The notes beneath the pieces were generated by a model. It made no database searches. It was not told where the DNA came from and saw only the letters and a program-made list of their open reading frames with translations. Shown piece after piece: positions 1-9,360 of a stretch of DNA of 32,760 nt (position 1 is the first letter of the stretch; each line of letters starts with the position of its first letter). Source of the DNA: Alphaproteobacteria bacterium (GTDB lineage Bacteria; Pseudomonadota; Alphaproteobacteria; JAPULJ01); NCBI GenBank assembly GCA_027295145.1, contig JAPULJ010000194.1:1-32760 (forward strand). The letters run 5' to 3'. Both the position numbers and the translations under genes were made by a program.

Positions 1-762
1 GAGGCCGACGAAATCAATCCTCTTGCCGCATTGGCGCGCGACCTTGTTGACGATGAGTTTCGGCGCGCGACCACGCGAATATATGGAGCTGCGCCGGGAG
101 CATACGGCGCCGGCGTGTCTGACCTCATCGCGACCGGTCGGTGGGACAAACGCGCGCAGCTTGGAGAGAGCTATATCGCGGCGTCCGCCAACGCCTACGG
201 GGCGGGGCTTGATGGTCGCTCGGACGTCGAGGGATTCTCCGACCGGATCAAGACGGCTGACGCGTTGGTCCACCAACAGGACCATCGCGAGATCGATCTG
301 CTCGACAGCACCGACTACGCCGCGCACGAAGGCGGATTTGCCGCCGCCGCAGAGAACCTTGGCGCGCGGCCCACGCTCTACCACACCGACACATCGATGC
401 CAGACGCACCAAAGGCACGGACGCTGTCCGAAGAAATCAACATCGTGGTTCGCGGCCGTGCGGCCAATCCGGTCTGGATCGACGGCATGATGGTGCACGG
501 CTATCGGGGCGGCGCGGAGATTTCACGCGCGCTGGATGGGCTGTTCGGGTTTGCCGCCACGCTGCCCCAGCGACTTGACCGGCAATTCGAGCTCGTCTTC
601 GATGCGACGCTCGGAAACGAAGCTGTCGATCGTTTCCTGCTCGATAACAACCCCGCGGCGCGCGGCGCCATGGTCGCGAAGTTCAACGAGGCTATCGATC
701 GCGAGCTTTGGCGCCCCAGGCGAAACTCAGTCGCAAAGATCCTCGCGGGGGATGCGTCATGA
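1..762 (+). CDS. cobN: Cobaltochelatase large subunit CobN, C-terminal part (5' truncated by window edge)
   Basis: The frame is open from base 1, so the TTG listed at 31 is internal and the true start lies upstream. About 253 residues of a protein normally well over 1000 residues are visible. The C-terminal CobN/magnesium-chelatase-H signature is recognisable: YGAAPGAYGAGV, an ANAYG segment, the YAAHEGGF block, and NPVWIDGMMVHGYRGG near the end. CobN is the large subunit of the ATP-dependent CobNST cobaltochelatase, which inserts cobalt into hydrogenobyrinic acid a,c-diamide in the aerobic cobalamin pathway. Its stop codon overlaps the cobG start by four bases (ATGA), which implies translational coupling in one operon. 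CobS and CobT chelatase subunits are not in the window. BchH/ChlH is the main alternative, but the surrounding cob genes favour CobN. Confidence 0.93.
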   Translation, partial: EADEINPLAALARDLVDDEFRRATTRIYGAAPGAYGAGVSDLIATGRWDKRAQLGESYIAASANAYGAGLDGRSDVEGFSDRIKTADALVHQQDHREIDLLDSTDYAAHEGGFAAAAENLGARPTLYHTDTSMPDAPKARTLSEEINIVVRGRAANPVWIDGMMVHGYRGGAEISRALDGLFGFAATLPQRLDRQFELVFDATLGNEAVDRFLLDNNPAARGAMVAKFNEAIDRELWRPRRNSVAKILAGDAS

Positions 763-2015
763 ACGCGGCTTTGCGTAAAGGCTGGTGCCCCTCGCTCATG
801 ATGCCGATGGCTTCTGGTGATGGATTGCTGGTCCGGGTCAAGCCGCCAGCGGGACGGCTGACAGCGAGCAATGCCGAAGCCGTGGCCGAGGCTGCGCGCT
901 TGCATGGCAACGGGTTCATTGATTTGACCAATCGGGGCAACCTGCAGATCAGAGGCCTGTCCGACGCCTCTGCCGAGGACTTTGCCGGAGCGATGCTTGA
1001 GTTGGGGCTGGCCGTACCGGATCCCGCGGCCGAGGCGGCGCGCACGGTTCTCGTCGATCCCCTGGGAGTGGATGATCCCATGACGCGCGGCGATTCGCGC
1101 GCGCTCGGTCTCGCCATTGAAGCATTGATCGTAGAGACCCCCGAGCTGCATGAATTGCCAGGGAAATTTGGCTTCCTTGTCGATGCGGGCAAGCTGCTCC
1201 CCACCTTCGGCTTTGGCATCGACATCGCCATCCGCGCGGATGCAGAAGCATGGCGCATTTCACTCGACGGGTGCGCAAGTTCTGCGAGGGTGGAGACGGG
1301 CGCGGTCATCGATGCAGTATACCGCCTGGCCTCGATATTCCTGGCCCGCGCAGGCGAGCGAGCCGTACCGGCGCGGCGCATGCGGGAGATAACCGCCGAT
1401 GGCGGCGGCCAGCGGTTGCTTGAGTCCGCCGGGCTTGTCACCGACGATGCCTCAATGGCGCCACTGCCGAATGAGACGCCGCCGGTCGGCTTCCTTGCTC
1501 ACGATCACGCCGAGACCGGCGCGTTCGTCGTCGCCGCGCCGTTTGGCCAGCTCCAATCGCAGGAGCTGGTGGCCTTGGCCCGAATGGCGGAGGCATTCGG
1601 CGACGGGACGCTCCGCTTGACGTGCTGGAGAGCCATTGTGCTGCCGTCGGTTGACCGCGATCGGGCAGGCGCGCTCGCCGCGAAGGCGGCCGAATTGGGT
1701 ATGCTGGTCTATGCCGGCGATCCGCGCCGCCTGGTTTCCGCCTGCCCCGGCAGGCCGGCTTGCCCGGCGGCGAGCGTCGATACCCGCGCTGATGCGGCGA
1801 GGCTCTCGGCCCTGGACATTGCCGGTGTCGGTGCGATTCACGTTTCGGGATGCGCCAAGGGTTGCGCACATCCGCAAGCTGCGCCGCTCACGCTCGTGGG
1901 CAACGACGGCCGCTACGACCTGGTTCGAAACGGACCCGCCGACGCGCGGCCCGATTTTCACGGTCTTGGCATCGCCGAAATTGTCGACCGGCTGCGGCGC
2001 GAGGGCGCGCGATGA
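759..2015 (+). CDS. cobG: Precorrin-3B synthase CobG
   Basis: This 418-residue protein belongs to the nitrite/sulfite reductase-like family. It catalyses the oxygen-dependent conversion of precorrin-3A to precorrin-3B, the step that marks the aerobic pathway. The iron-sulfur ligand pattern is visible in the C-terminal half: CPGRPAC (C-x5-C) near residue 327 and CAKGC (C-x3-C) near residue 364, as in sulfite reductases. The ferredoxin-like half-domain begins with PPAGRLTASNAEAVAEAA and DLTNRGNLQIRG. The start is the ATG that overlaps the cobN stop; the ORF track's 708 start lies inside cobN. The stop overlaps cobH by four bases. Presence of CobG rather than CobZ tells which oxygen-dependent ring-contraction enzyme this organism uses. 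Confidence 0.93.
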   Translation: MNAALRKGWCPSLMMPMASGDGLLVRVKPPAGRLTASNAEAVAEAARLHGNGFIDLTNRGNLQIRGLSDASAEDFAGAMLELGLAVPDPAAEAARTVLVDPLGVDDPMTRGDSRALGLAIEALIVETPELHELPGKFGFLVDAGKLLPTFGFGIDIAIRADAEAWRISLDGCASSARVETGAVIDAVYRLASIFLARAGERAVPARRMREITADGGGQRLLESAGLVTDDASMAPLPNETPPVGFLAHDHAETGAFVVAAPFGQLQSQELVALARMAEAFGDGTLRLTCWRAIVLPSVDRDRAGALAAKAAELGMLVYAGDPRRLVSACPGRPACPAASVDTRADAARLSALDIAGVGAIHVSGCAKGCAHPQAAPLTLVGNDGRYDLVRNGPADARPDFHGLGIAEIVDRLRREGAR

Positions 2016-2644
2016 GGGGCGCACAGGACCATATCCGCGACGCATCGGCAATCTACGCGCAGTCGTTTGCGACCATCCGGGCGGAGGCCGATCTCGCCCA
2101 TCTCAGTGCGGACGAAGCGCGGGTCGCGGTGCGCATGATACACGCCTGCGGAATGGTCGAAATCGTACGAGAGCTGGTGTTTTCGCCGGATTTCACCGAT
2201 CGGGCCCAAGCCGCGCTGCAAGAGGGCGCGCCCATCTTGTGCGATTCGCGAATGGTGGCGAGCGGGGTAACGCGGGCGCGCTTACCGGCCGAAAACAACG
2301 TGAGCTGCCTGTTAGGCGATCCGCGCGTACCGGAACGCGCTTCGCAGATCGGCAATACACGCTCGGCCGCTGCGGTCGATCTGTGGGGCGAGGCGACGGC
2401 TGGCGCGTTGTGCGTGATCGGCAATGCGCCGACCGCCCTTTATCGGCTGATCGAGTTGATCGAGGCAGGCGGTCCGTCACCAGCGGCGATCATTGGCGTG
2501 CCCGTCGGGTTCGTCGGGGCGGCGGAATCAAAGGAAGCGCTTGAGAAATTCGACCGCGTTGCGTCCTTGATCATTCGCGGAAGAAAGGGCGGCAGCGCGA
2601 TGGCCGCGGCGGCCGTCAACGCTCTTGCGAGCACGGCGGAGTGA
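2012..2644 (+). CDS. cobH: Precorrin-8X methylmutase CobH
   Basis: A 210-residue protein, the usual length for CobH/CbiC. It moves the C-11 methyl group to C-12 to form hydrogenobyrinic acid. The catalytic histidine lies in RMIHACG (His44 here, matching the known active-site His of the P. denitrificans enzyme). Other family blocks are PILCDSRMVASGV, AAAVDLW and IIGVPVGFVGAAESKE. The start is the ATG overlapping the cobG stop by four bases; the longer ORF beginning at 1850 runs inside cobG. The stop codon TGA shares its last base with the next ATG (cobI). Confidence 0.95.
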   Translation: MRGAQDHIRDASAIYAQSFATIRAEADLAHLSADEARVAVRMIHACGMVEIVRELVFSPDFTDRAQAALQEGAPILCDSRMVASGVTRARLPAENNVSCLLGDPRVPERASQIGNTRSAAAVDLWGEATAGALCVIGNAPTALYRLIELIEAGGPSPAAIIGVPVGFVGAAESKEALEKFDRVASLIIRGRKGGSAMAAAAVNALASTAE

Positions 2645-3378
2645 TGGGCGAGATGATCGGAACTCTGTACGGCGTGGGTGTCGGACCGGGAGATCCGGAA
2701 TTGATGACGCTGAAAGCCGTGCGCATTATCGGCGCAGGGGACGTCGTCGCCTATTTCTCCAAGCGCGGCAAAGCCGGCAATTCACGGACCATCGCCGACA
2801 AACATATCCGGCCGACCGCGGAGCAAATACGGCTGGAATATCCCTACACCACGGAGATCCCGGTTTCCGATCCACGGTACACCGCAGCGCTGGATAAGTT
2901 TTACGACGATTCCGCCAACCGCATCGATGAGCGCCTGCGCCGCGGACAGAATGTCGTTGTGCTGTGCGAGGGCGACCCGTTTTTCTATGGCTCGTTCATG
3001 CATCTCTACGATCGATTGAACGGCGAGCACGAAACGGAAGTGGTTCCGGGGATCACCAGCATGAGCGGATGCTGGACACGGGCGGGCACGCCGATGACCC
3101 GCGGCAATGAGTGTCTTTCGGTACTCGCCGGCACGATCGACGAAAACCAACTCGTTCAACGGCTCGAAAACTGCGAAGCCGCGGTCATCATGAAGGTCGG
3201 CCGAAATCTGCCGAAAGTGCGTTCCGCACTGTCGCGCGCCGGTTTGGCCGAGCGTGCGATCTTCGTGGAGCGGGGTACGATGTCGGAGGAACGTATCATT
3301 CGATTGTGCGAAAAACCGGATGACCGGGCACCGTACTTCTCGTTAGTCCTGGTGCCCGGGCGGCAAGCCGGCCAATGA
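2644..3378 (+). CDS. cobI: Precorrin-2 C(20)-methyltransferase CobI
   Basis: A 244-residue SAM-dependent tetrapyrrole methylase that methylates C-20 of precorrin-2. The family signatures are YGVGVGPGDPELMTLKA at the N-terminus, LCEGDPFFYGSFMHLYDRL in the middle, and EVVPGITSMSGC (the motif before the substrate pocket). The ATG at 2644 overlaps the cobH stop by one base. A second in-frame ATG at 2653 is possible, and the track's GTG at 2641 is less likely. The stop overlaps the cobJ start by four bases. The gene belongs to the tightly packed cobNGHIJ run. Confidence 0.94.
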   Translation: MGEMIGTLYGVGVGPGDPELMTLKAVRIIGAGDVVAYFSKRGKAGNSRTIADKHIRPTAEQIRLEYPYTTEIPVSDPRYTAALDKFYDDSANRIDERLRRGQNVVVLCEGDPFFYGSFMHLYDRLNGEHETEVVPGITSMSGCWTRAGTPMTRGNECLSVLAGTIDENQLVQRLENCEAAVIMKVGRNLPKVRSALSRAGLAERAIFVERGTMSEERIIRLCEKPDDRAPYFSLVLVPGRQAGQ

Positions 3379-4136
3379 CCGGCCATGTATCGATTGTTGG
3401 TCTTGGTCCGGGCGGCCCCGAACACACCACCCCGGCCGCAAGCAATGCTCTGGCGGCGGCGACAGATCTCGTGGGGTACGGGCCTTATCTGGAACGCGTG
3501 CCGGCCAGGCCCCAGCAAACCAAACATCCGTCGGACAACAGGGTAGAGATCGAGCGCGCCCGTACTGCGCTTGAGTTTGCACGCGCCGGCCGGCAGGTTG
3601 CGATCGTCTCGTCGGGCGATGCCGGCGTCTTTGCGATGGCGGCGACCGTGTTCGAAGCGATCGAGCAGGACCCGCAGGCATTCTCCGCGATCGATGTGAC
3701 CGTGGTTCCGGGGGTGACCGCGATGGTGGCCGCCGCAGCCCGGCTCGGTGCCCCGCTAGGTCACGATTTCTGCGCCATTTCTCTGTCGGATAATCTGAAA
3801 CCTTGGGACGTTATCGTGGAGCGCCTGAAGGCAGCGGCCGGGGCGGGGTTCGTTATTGCGCTCTACAATCCAACATCGAAAGCCCGTCCGCGGCAACTGA
3901 ACGAGGCGCTCGAAATTCTTCGCGGCATCCTGCCGGGTGAAACGCAAGTCGCGTTCGCAACGGCGGTATCGCGACCGGAAGAAAAAATCGTATTGAGCAC
4001 GTTGGCGGACGCGGACCCCGGATGCGCCGATATGCGGACGTTGGTGATGATCGGCACGGAAGCGACCAGGCAATTGACGATGTCCGATGGAACATCCTGG
4101 ATCTACACGCCGCGGCGCGCCGAGACGAGTTTGTGA
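3375..4136 (+). CDS. cobJ: Precorrin-3B C(17)-methyltransferase CobJ
   Basis: A 253-residue tetrapyrrole methylase. CobJ methylates C-17 of precorrin-3B and carries out ring contraction to give precorrin-4. Visible motifs are VSIVGLGPGGPEHTTPAA at the N-terminus, VGYGPYLERV, VAIVSSGDAGVFAMAA, VVPGVTAMVAAAARLGAPLGHDFCAISLSDNLKPW and ALYNPTSKARP, which together are diagnostic for CobJ/CbiH. The ATG overlaps the cobI stop by four bases. The 3' end overlaps the 3' end of the opposite-strand cobK by 34 bases. Confidence 0.95.
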   Translation: MTGHVSIVGLGPGGPEHTTPAASNALAAATDLVGYGPYLERVPARPQQTKHPSDNRVEIERARTALEFARAGRQVAIVSSGDAGVFAMAATVFEAIEQDPQAFSAIDVTVVPGVTAMVAAAARLGAPLGHDFCAISLSDNLKPWDVIVERLKAAAGAGFVIALYNPTSKARPRQLNEALEILRGILPGETQVAFATAVSRPEEKIVLSTLADADPGCADMRTLVMIGTEATRQLTMSDGTSWIYTPRRAETSL

Positions 4137-4879
4137 TGTCGGTCCACCAACCAATCGAATGCGGCCGCTGCGGTGCCGAGCTGTTGTCCGCTCGGCGGTG
4201 GCGGGCGCTCGATCATCACCACCGGGATTTGGCGGGCGCGGGCCGCGGTAAGCTTGGCGCTGGCCGCCGAGCCGCCGGAGTTTTTTGTCACCAGGACGTC
4301 AATCCGGTGCGCGTCGAGCAAGGCAAATTCGTCCGCTTCGTTGAACGGTCCGCGCGCAGTGATAACCAGGACGTCAGGTGGCAGCGTCTCAGGCGGCGGA
4401 GCATCGACGCTGCGAATGACGTAATGATGCTGCGGCGCCGATACGAAGGGCGCCAAGTCCTTCCGTCCGACCGTGAGGAACACCCGGCGGCGCGTCCGCC
4501 CCAGAGCATCCGCGGCCGCCCTCATCGTTGGCACGGCGATCCATTTGTCTCCCGCAACCTTGGTCCAGGGCGGCCTGTGCACCACAAGATGGGGAACGCC
4601 GAGCTTCGCGGCTGCGGCGAACGCATTGGCGCTGATGGTCGCGGCGAACGGGTGGGTGGCGTCGATCAATGCCTGTATCGCATTGACACGCAGGTATTCC
4701 GCCAAGCCGTCGGCGCCGCCGAACCCCCCGATGCGCACCGGCAGGGCCTGCCGTTTGGGCGTTTTGGTGACCCCTGCCAACGATATGGTGGCCTCGAAAC
4801 GCGCATCTCCCGCCACGCGTTCGGCAAGATCGCTTGCTTCGGCCGTGCCGCCGAGTATCAAAGTCTTCAAAGGTGACAT
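4103..4879 (-). CDS. cobK: Precorrin-6A reductase CobK
   Basis: A 258-residue NADPH-dependent reductase that reduces the macrocycle of precorrin-6A. The N-terminal LILGGTAEASDLAE is the family's nucleotide-binding start. ALIDATHPFAATISANA, RRRVFLTVGRKDLAPF and DVLVTKNSGGSAASAKL are further CobK/CbiJ blocks. I start at the ATG at 4879; the ORF track begins two codons earlier at a TTG. The gene runs against its neighbours. Its end overlaps cobJ by 34 bases and its start faces cobL with 38 bases between, so its promoter must lie in that short gap or inside cobL. Confidence 0.92.
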   Translation of the reverse strand: MSPLKTLILGGTAEASDLAERVAGDARFEATISLAGVTKTPKRQALPVRIGGFGGADGLAEYLRVNAIQALIDATHPFAATISANAFAAAAKLGVPHLVVHRPPWTKVAGDKWIAVPTMRAAADALGRTRRRVFLTVGRKDLAPFVSAPQHHYVIRSVDAPPPETLPPDVLVITARGPFNEADEFALLDAHRIDVLVTKNSGGSAASAKLTAARARQIPVVMIERPPPPSGQQLGTAAAAFDWLVDRHHKLVSARRGV

Positions 4880-4917
4880 ATCCAACCCGAAATCGCCCGC
4901 GCGATGATCCGCCGGCC

Positions 4918-6126
4918 TTGGACCGGTGGCTCGCCATAGTCGGCATCGGAGCTGACGGTGTCGAGAGCCTTTCGGCGTCCGGGCGCCAATGCATCGCCAA
5001 TGCGGACCATGTCTTCGGCGGGGCGCGACATCTTAAACTGGCGCGCACGCTGACGACCGGCGAGGAGCATATCTGGCCGTCTCCTATCGCCGACGCGGTG
5101 GCGATGATCCTGTCCTTGCGGGGGCGCAACGTCGCCGTTCTGGCGTCGGGTGATCCCAATCACTTCGGAATCGGATCGATGCTCGCCAATACCGTCGGGC
5201 CAGATGAACGGATCTGCTATCCCGCCCCGTCTTCGTTCTCGCTCGCAGCGGCGCGGCTCGCCTGGCCGCTTCAGGATATCGATACATTGTCCGCATGCGG
5301 ACGCCCGCTTGCAGCCATCGTTCCATACTTGCAGCCTGGGCGACGGTTGCTCGTGCTCTCTGGCGACGGCGAAACGCCTGCGGAGATTGCTGCGTTGCTG
5401 GTCGATCGCGGCTTCGGCGCTTCGAGGGTCCACATTCTTGAAATGCTCGGCGCCGAAGGCGAGCGCGTTCGCCAATGCGCGGCGGAGGCCTGCGAGCTGG
5501 TTGATATCGATTCGTTGAATGTCGTGGGCATTGAAGTGGCGGCGGGGCCTGAATCGAGCCCGCTGCCGATCGCGACCGGCTTGCCAGATGAGTATTTCGA
5601 GACGGACGGACAATTGACGAAACGTGAGGTGCGCGCGGTCACACTGTCGAGCCTGGAGCCCCACCCGGGGGAATTGTTGTGGGATATCGGCACGGCTTCG
5701 GGATCCATCGCAATCGAGTGGATGCTGCGGCACAAGGCCAATCGCGCTATCGGCATCGAGCCTCGCCAGGAGCGTCTTGAACGGGCAATGCGAAACGCGA
5801 TTTCGCTCGGTGTTCCCGGATTTCAAGGAGTATCGGGCGAGGCGCCGGGCGCTCTTGAGGGACTTGCGGCGCCCGACGCGGTTTTTATCGGCGGCGGCCT
5901 CAAGACCGCCGGTTTGATCGAGCGCGCCTGGGACGCGTTGCCGTTGGGCGGTCGTATCGTCGCAAATTCGGTCACCATCGAGGGCCTCTCGGTTCTGCTC
6001 GGCGCTATCGACCGCTTTGGTGGATCGCTGGTTCGCTTGAGCGTTGAGCGTCTTGATACGCTGGGGACGATGCGCGGCCTTCGCCCGGCATTGCCGGTCA
6101 CCCAGTGGAAGGCGGTAAAGCCATGA
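4918..6126 (+). CDS. cobL: Precorrin-6B C5,15-methyltransferase / C12-decarboxylase CobL
   Basis: A two-domain enzyme of about 402 residues. The N-terminal CbiE-type tetrapyrrole methylase opens with [16 protein letters not shown]. The C-terminal CbiT-type Rossmann methylase carries [18 protein letters not shown] (SAM-binding loop). CobL methylates C-5 and C-15 and decarboxylates the C-12 acetate. The start is uncertain. No ATG is in frame near the conserved N-terminus; I use TTG 4918, which avoids overlap with cobK. GTG 4873, seven bases inside cobK, is the alternative. The stop overlaps the cobE start by four bases. Confidence 0.93.
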   Translation: MDRWLAIVGIGADGVESLSASGRQCIANADHVFGGARHLKLARTLTTGEEHIWPSPIADAVAMILSLRGRNVAVLASGDPNHFGIGSMLANTVGPDERICYPAPSSFSLAAARLAWPLQDIDTLSACGRPLAAIVPYLQPGRRLLVLSGDGETPAEIAALLVDRGFGASRVHILEMLGAEGERVRQCAAEACELVDIDSLNVVGIEVAAGPESSPLPIATGLPDEYFETDGQLTKREVRAVTLSSLEPHPGELLWDIGTASGSIAIEWMLRHKANRAIGIEPRQERLERAMRNAISLGVPGFQGVSGEAPGALEGLAAPDAVFIGGGLKTAGLIERAWDALPLGGRIVANSVTIEGLSVLLGAIDRFGGSLVRLSVERLDTLGTMRGLRPALPVTQWKAVKP

Positions 6127-6506
6127 TCGTCGCCGGGATAGGCTTTCGACGCGGATGTTCGTCCGACAAGATCTTGGGGATCTTGCGAGCTGCCCTGTCG
6201 CTGGCGCGCCTCCCGCAGGATGCGCTGACGCTGATCGCGATACCGGAATTCAAGGCGGGGGAAATCGGCCCAGGAACGGCGGCTCGAACGCTGAAGGTGG
6301 AACTCCGGGAAATCGACAGCGATGCGATCGGCGCCGCACAAGCAGCGTGCGTGACCCGTTCCGAGACGGTCAATCGAAGGACCGGATTTCATTCCGTAGC
6401 CGAAGGCGCCGCGCTGGCGGCGGCCGGCCCGGGCAGCCGATTGATCCTGGCGCGGATCGACAACGGCTCGGCGACCTGCGCGTTGGCCGAAGGCGGGGCG
6501 GGATGA
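6123..6506 (+). CDS. cobE: Cobalamin biosynthesis protein CobE (CbiG C-terminal domain)
   Basis: A 127-residue single-domain protein matching the C-terminal domain of CbiG. The start [17 protein letters not shown] is characteristic, followed by [10 protein letters not shown] and a C-terminal ATCALAEG. CobE is required for normal cobalamin synthesis in the aerobic pathway; its exact role is not well settled in the literature I know. The start is the ATG overlapping the cobL stop by four bases (the track begins at 6105). Its own stop overlaps cobM by four bases, so it sits as the middle of a coupled cobL-cobE-cobM run. Confidence 0.88.
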   Translation: MIVAGIGFRRGCSSDKILGILRAALSLARLPQDALTLIAIPEFKAGEIGPGTAARTLKVELREIDSDAIGAAQAACVTRSETVNRRTGFHSVAEGAALAAAGPGSRLILARIDNGSATCALAEGGAG

Positions 6507-7264
6507 GCGTTCATTTCATCGGCGCGGGGCCGGGAGCACCCGATCTGATCACGCTGCGCGGCCGCGATATTCTGGCCAGGTGTGAAGTGTGCCTTTACGC
6601 CGGCTCGCTGGTTCATCGCGATATCCTGGGACACTGTCCTCCTTCGGCGCGGAAAGTCGACACTGCACCGATGAGCCTTGATGAGATTGTTGATGAATTC
6701 CGGGCCGCCCACACGGCCGGACACGATGTGGCGCGATTGCATTCGGGCGATCTGGCGATCTGGAGTGCGGTCGGCGAGCAAATGCGCCGATTGGACGAAA
6801 TCGGGATTCCCTACACGCTTACGCCCGGCGTACCGGCGTTCGCCGCCGCCGCCGCGGCGCTGCGGCGCGAATTGACGCTGCCCGAAGTCGCCCAGTCGCT
6901 TGTGCTGACGCGGACCTCGGGCCGGGCCTCCGCGATGCCGCCGGGCGAAACGCTGGCGGCATTTGCGAAAACCGGCGCCACCCTAGCCCTGCATCTCTCC
7001 GTTCATGTTCTGGAAAACGTGGTCGAGGAATTGAAGCCGCGATACGGATCCGATTGCCCGGTGGCCGTGATCTATCGCGCATCCTGGCCGGATGAAAGGG
7101 TCGTGGCCGGGACACTGGCGGACATCAAGGATCGGGTGGATGCCCAGCCTATGGAGCGAACCGCGCTTATTCTCGTTGGCAAGGTATTGGGCGCGACCGA
7201 CTTCAGGGACAGCGCGCTGTACGACCCGGACTACCGCCGGCGCTACCGGGACGGGGGTGGCTGA
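6503..7264 (+). CDS. cobM: Precorrin-4 C(11)-methyltransferase CobM
   Basis: A 253-residue tetrapyrrole methylase that methylates C-11 of precorrin-4. The signatures are [43 protein letters not shown] and [16 protein letters not shown], with the CobM-typical [14 protein letters not shown] block. The C-terminus has the [12 protein letters not shown] tail seen in CobM/CbiF. The correct ATG is at 6503; the track's long ORF from 6155 includes cobE in another frame. The 3' end overlaps the opposite-strand cbiD by 22 bases. Confidence 0.95.
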   Translation: MSVHFIGAGPGAPDLITLRGRDILARCEVCLYAGSLVHRDILGHCPPSARKVDTAPMSLDEIVDEFRAAHTAGHDVARLHSGDLAIWSAVGEQMRRLDEIGIPYTLTPGVPAFAAAAAALRRELTLPEVAQSLVLTRTSGRASAMPPGETLAAFAKTGATLALHLSVHVLENVVEELKPRYGSDCPVAVIYRASWPDERVVAGTLADIKDRVDAQPMERTALILVGKVLGATDFRDSALYDPDYRRRYRDGGG

Positions 7265-8367
7265 TGATCTCCAATGGCAGCGGCTTCGCCAACCAGGCGG
7301 CCTTCGCGATTGAACAACAGCGTGTCGATCGCGATGTCGGCGCCGGCAATGACTTCAGCCGCGACATCTCGTGCCGCGCGGGCGATTTCGTCGCCGAGCC
7401 GGATGCCTTCCGCCGTGGCCAATTCGAACGCTTGGGCAGTTGTGTTGGCCTCGGCTATCGATATTTGAAGCGCGGCAGGCGCTCCCGCGCGCAACGCAAC
7501 TCGCACCAGCGCTTGGCGATCGACAGAGCCTTTCTTGGAATGCAGGTCGAGCCGGCCCTGCGCAAGTTTTGTCATCTTCGCAACGCCGCCGGCGATCGTA
7601 ACCCTTGGCACCGGGTGCTTCCGCAGATACTTCAACATGCCCCCGGCAAAGTCGCCCATCTCGACGAGCGCGCTTTCCTCCAGGCCAAGATGACGCTGGG
7701 CCGCGGCTTCCGATGTACTGCCGGTCGATCCGACGACGTGGGAAAGACCGAGCGCACGCGCCACGTCAATCGATTGATAGATCGAGTGAATCCAGGCGGA
7801 ACAGGAAAACGGAATGACGATACCGGTGGTGCCGAGAATCGAAAGGCCGCCGAGGATACCCAATCGGGCATTGAAGGTCTTGGTAGAGATTGCTTCGCCG
7901 CCGGGGATCGATATTTCTATCTCCACGTCCCCGCGCACGCCGTGAGCTTCGGCGACTTCCTCGATCGCGGCGCGCATCATCTTGCGCGGCGTCGGGTTGA
8001 TCGCAGGCTCGCCCGGCGGAACTGGAAGCCCGGGCTTGGTCATGGTACCGACACCCGGCCCGGCGAAGAATCGAACTCCGCTTCCCTCGGCACCCAGACG
8101 CACCGTTGCAACGATCAATGCGCCGTCCGTAGCGTCGGGGTCGTCTCCTGCATCCTTGACGATACCGGCGCGTGCGCCGCTCTTGTCGATGTTAGTTTCC
8201 GCCAGTACGAAAGCAGGCGTTTGGCCGCGCGGCAATGTGATCGTCACCGGATCCGGAAACTCGCCAGTCAAAATCGCCGTGAAGGCGGCCTTTGCCGCGG
8301 CGGTAGCGCAGGCGCCCGTCGTCCAGCCTCGGCGCAATGGAGGGTCTTTTTTCATACCGTTCGACAT
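7243..8367 (-). CDS. cbiD: CbiD, (cobalt-)precorrin-5B C(1)-methyltransferase
   Basis: A protein of about 374 residues. [18 protein letters not shown] near the N-terminus is the hallmark of CbiD. Other family blocks are [60 protein letters not shown] and [12 protein letters not shown]. CbiD removes the C-1 position's methylation step from CobF's hands: it methylates C-1 and is classically the anaerobic-pathway enzyme, whereas aerobic clusters often use CobF. No cobF is visible here. The start is ambiguous: ATG 8367 gives the family-like N-terminus, while ATG 8406 would leave only two bases before the divergent cobA start. The 3' end overlaps cobM by 22 bases. Confidence 0.93.
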   Translation of the reverse strand: MSNGMKKDPPLRRGWTTGACATAAAKAAFTAILTGEFPDPVTITLPRGQTPAFVLAETNIDKSGARAGIVKDAGDDPDATDGALIVATVRLGAEGSGVRFFAGPGVGTMTKPGLPVPPGEPAINPTPRKMMRAAIEEVAEAHGVRGDVEIEISIPGGEAISTKTFNARLGILGGLSILGTTGIVIPFSCSAWIHSIYQSIDVARALGLSHVVGSTGSTSEAAAQRHLGLEESALVEMGDFAGGMLKYLRKHPVPRVTIAGGVAKMTKLAQGRLDLHSKKGSVDRQALVRVALRAGAPAALQISIAEANTTAQAFELATAEGIRLGDEIARAARDVAAEVIAGADIAIDTLLFNREGRLVGEAAAIGDHQPPPSR

Positions 8368-8408
8368 AACCCAGCCTGGGCCAACTGTCATCCTATGAGA
8401 GTGCATTC

Positions 8409-9218
8409 GTGATCGAGTCCATCTTGCATAAAATGTTGACTACGAGGCCGGTGATCGCGCCGGGCCATGTCTGGCTCGTCGGCGCCGGACCCGGCGATCC
8501 CGGCCAATTGACGATCGACGCCTTGTCCGCGCTGCGCCAGGCAGACGTGGTAATTCACGACGCGCTGGTCGACGACCGGGTCCTGGCGCTCGCCAGACCG
8601 GAAGCGCGGCTAGTGCCATCGGGCAAGCGCGGCGGCCAGCCATCGGTCCCTCAGACACGAACGATCGAGCAAATGAAACAGTTTGCCCTCGCCGGCATGC
8701 GCGTCATCCGACTAAAGGGGGGTGATCCGTTCGTGTTCGGGCGTGGCGGCGAAGAGGTGCTGGCACTGGCCATGGAAGGCATCCCGTTTCGGGTGCTACC
8801 TGGGTTGACGGCGGGGATCGCGGCTCTTGCCGCCGCGACGATACCGATCACGTTGCGTTCGGTAAATCAGGCGGTCGTGATCGCCACGGGTCATGCCGCC
8901 GAAGGTAACGGGTCACCGGATTGGCGCGCCATCGCCAAACTCGGGCAGCCGATCGTTCTCTACATGGCGATGGCTCGCCTCGGCTCGATTGCCGAAGAAC
9001 TCATCGCAGGCGGCCTTTTACCGACAACCCCGGCTGCCGTGATCGCATCGGCGACCACGCCCGACGAACGGATCCTCGTCACCGAGCTTGGAAAGCTCGC
9101 CGCCACATGTGAAGAACGCAGCTTCAAGGCGCCCGCTATCGTCGCGATCGGCGACATCGTTTCAATTCGGCAACAGATTGCCGACATGTTGCCCGTGCCA
9201 GCCCAGAGACTTGGATGA
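8409..9218 (+). CDS. cobA: Uroporphyrinogen-III C-methyltransferase CobA (SUMT)
   Basis: A 269-residue SAM-dependent methylase that makes precorrin-2 from uroporphyrinogen III, the entry step to corrins and siroheme. Visible motifs: VWLVGAGPGDPGQLTIDAL, VVIHDALVDDRVLAL, VPSGKRGG, VIRLKGGDPFVFGRGGEE, VLPGLTAGIAALAAATIPITLR and IVLYMAM. It lacks the N-terminal CysG dehydrogenase domain, so it is a stand-alone SUMT. The GTG at 8409 has a GAGAG ribosome-binding site; ATG 8433 is the alternative. It is divergent from cbiD. Confidence 0.95.
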   Translation: MIESILHKMLTTRPVIAPGHVWLVGAGPGDPGQLTIDALSALRQADVVIHDALVDDRVLALARPEARLVPSGKRGGQPSVPQTRTIEQMKQFALAGMRVIRLKGGDPFVFGRGGEEVLALAMEGIPFRVLPGLTAGIAALAAATIPITLRSVNQAVVIATGHAAEGNGSPDWRAIAKLGQPIVLYMAMARLGSIAEELIAGGLLPTTPAAVIASATTPDERILVTELGKLAATCEERSFKAPAIVAIGDIVSIRQQIADMLPVPAQRLG

Positions 9219-9360
9219 GCTTCGCGAATCCGACGCTGCATCTGGGGTACAGGCGCGCAAGACGGGCAGCCGACGCGGCAAAGTTACTGGCTCTTTTTTT
9301 TCATGCGATCGCAGATGATCCGCAATCGAATACGAACAACTGAATTCAAGAAGGTGAGAT
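9219..9360 (+). other. Intergenic gap between cobA and cobT
   Basis: The stretch is 142 bases long. It has a run of seven T near 9295 preceded by only a weak short hairpin (GCCGACGCGGC), so I do not call a terminator. A good ribosome-binding site (AAGGTGAG) lies just before the TTG start of the next gene. I see no cobalamin riboswitch core (no GCCACTG plus B12-box pair) here, unlike the region before cbtB. Confidence 0.5.

Noticed and set aside
7264-8412. 382-residue plus-strand ORF opposite cbiD
   Set aside because: It mirrors the cbiD reading frame and shows no recognisable domain, while the minus strand has the CbiD signature.
9270-9302. T-run after cobA considered as an intrinsic terminator
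   Set aside because: The nearest hairpin has only a four-base stem and is separated from the T-run by many bases.
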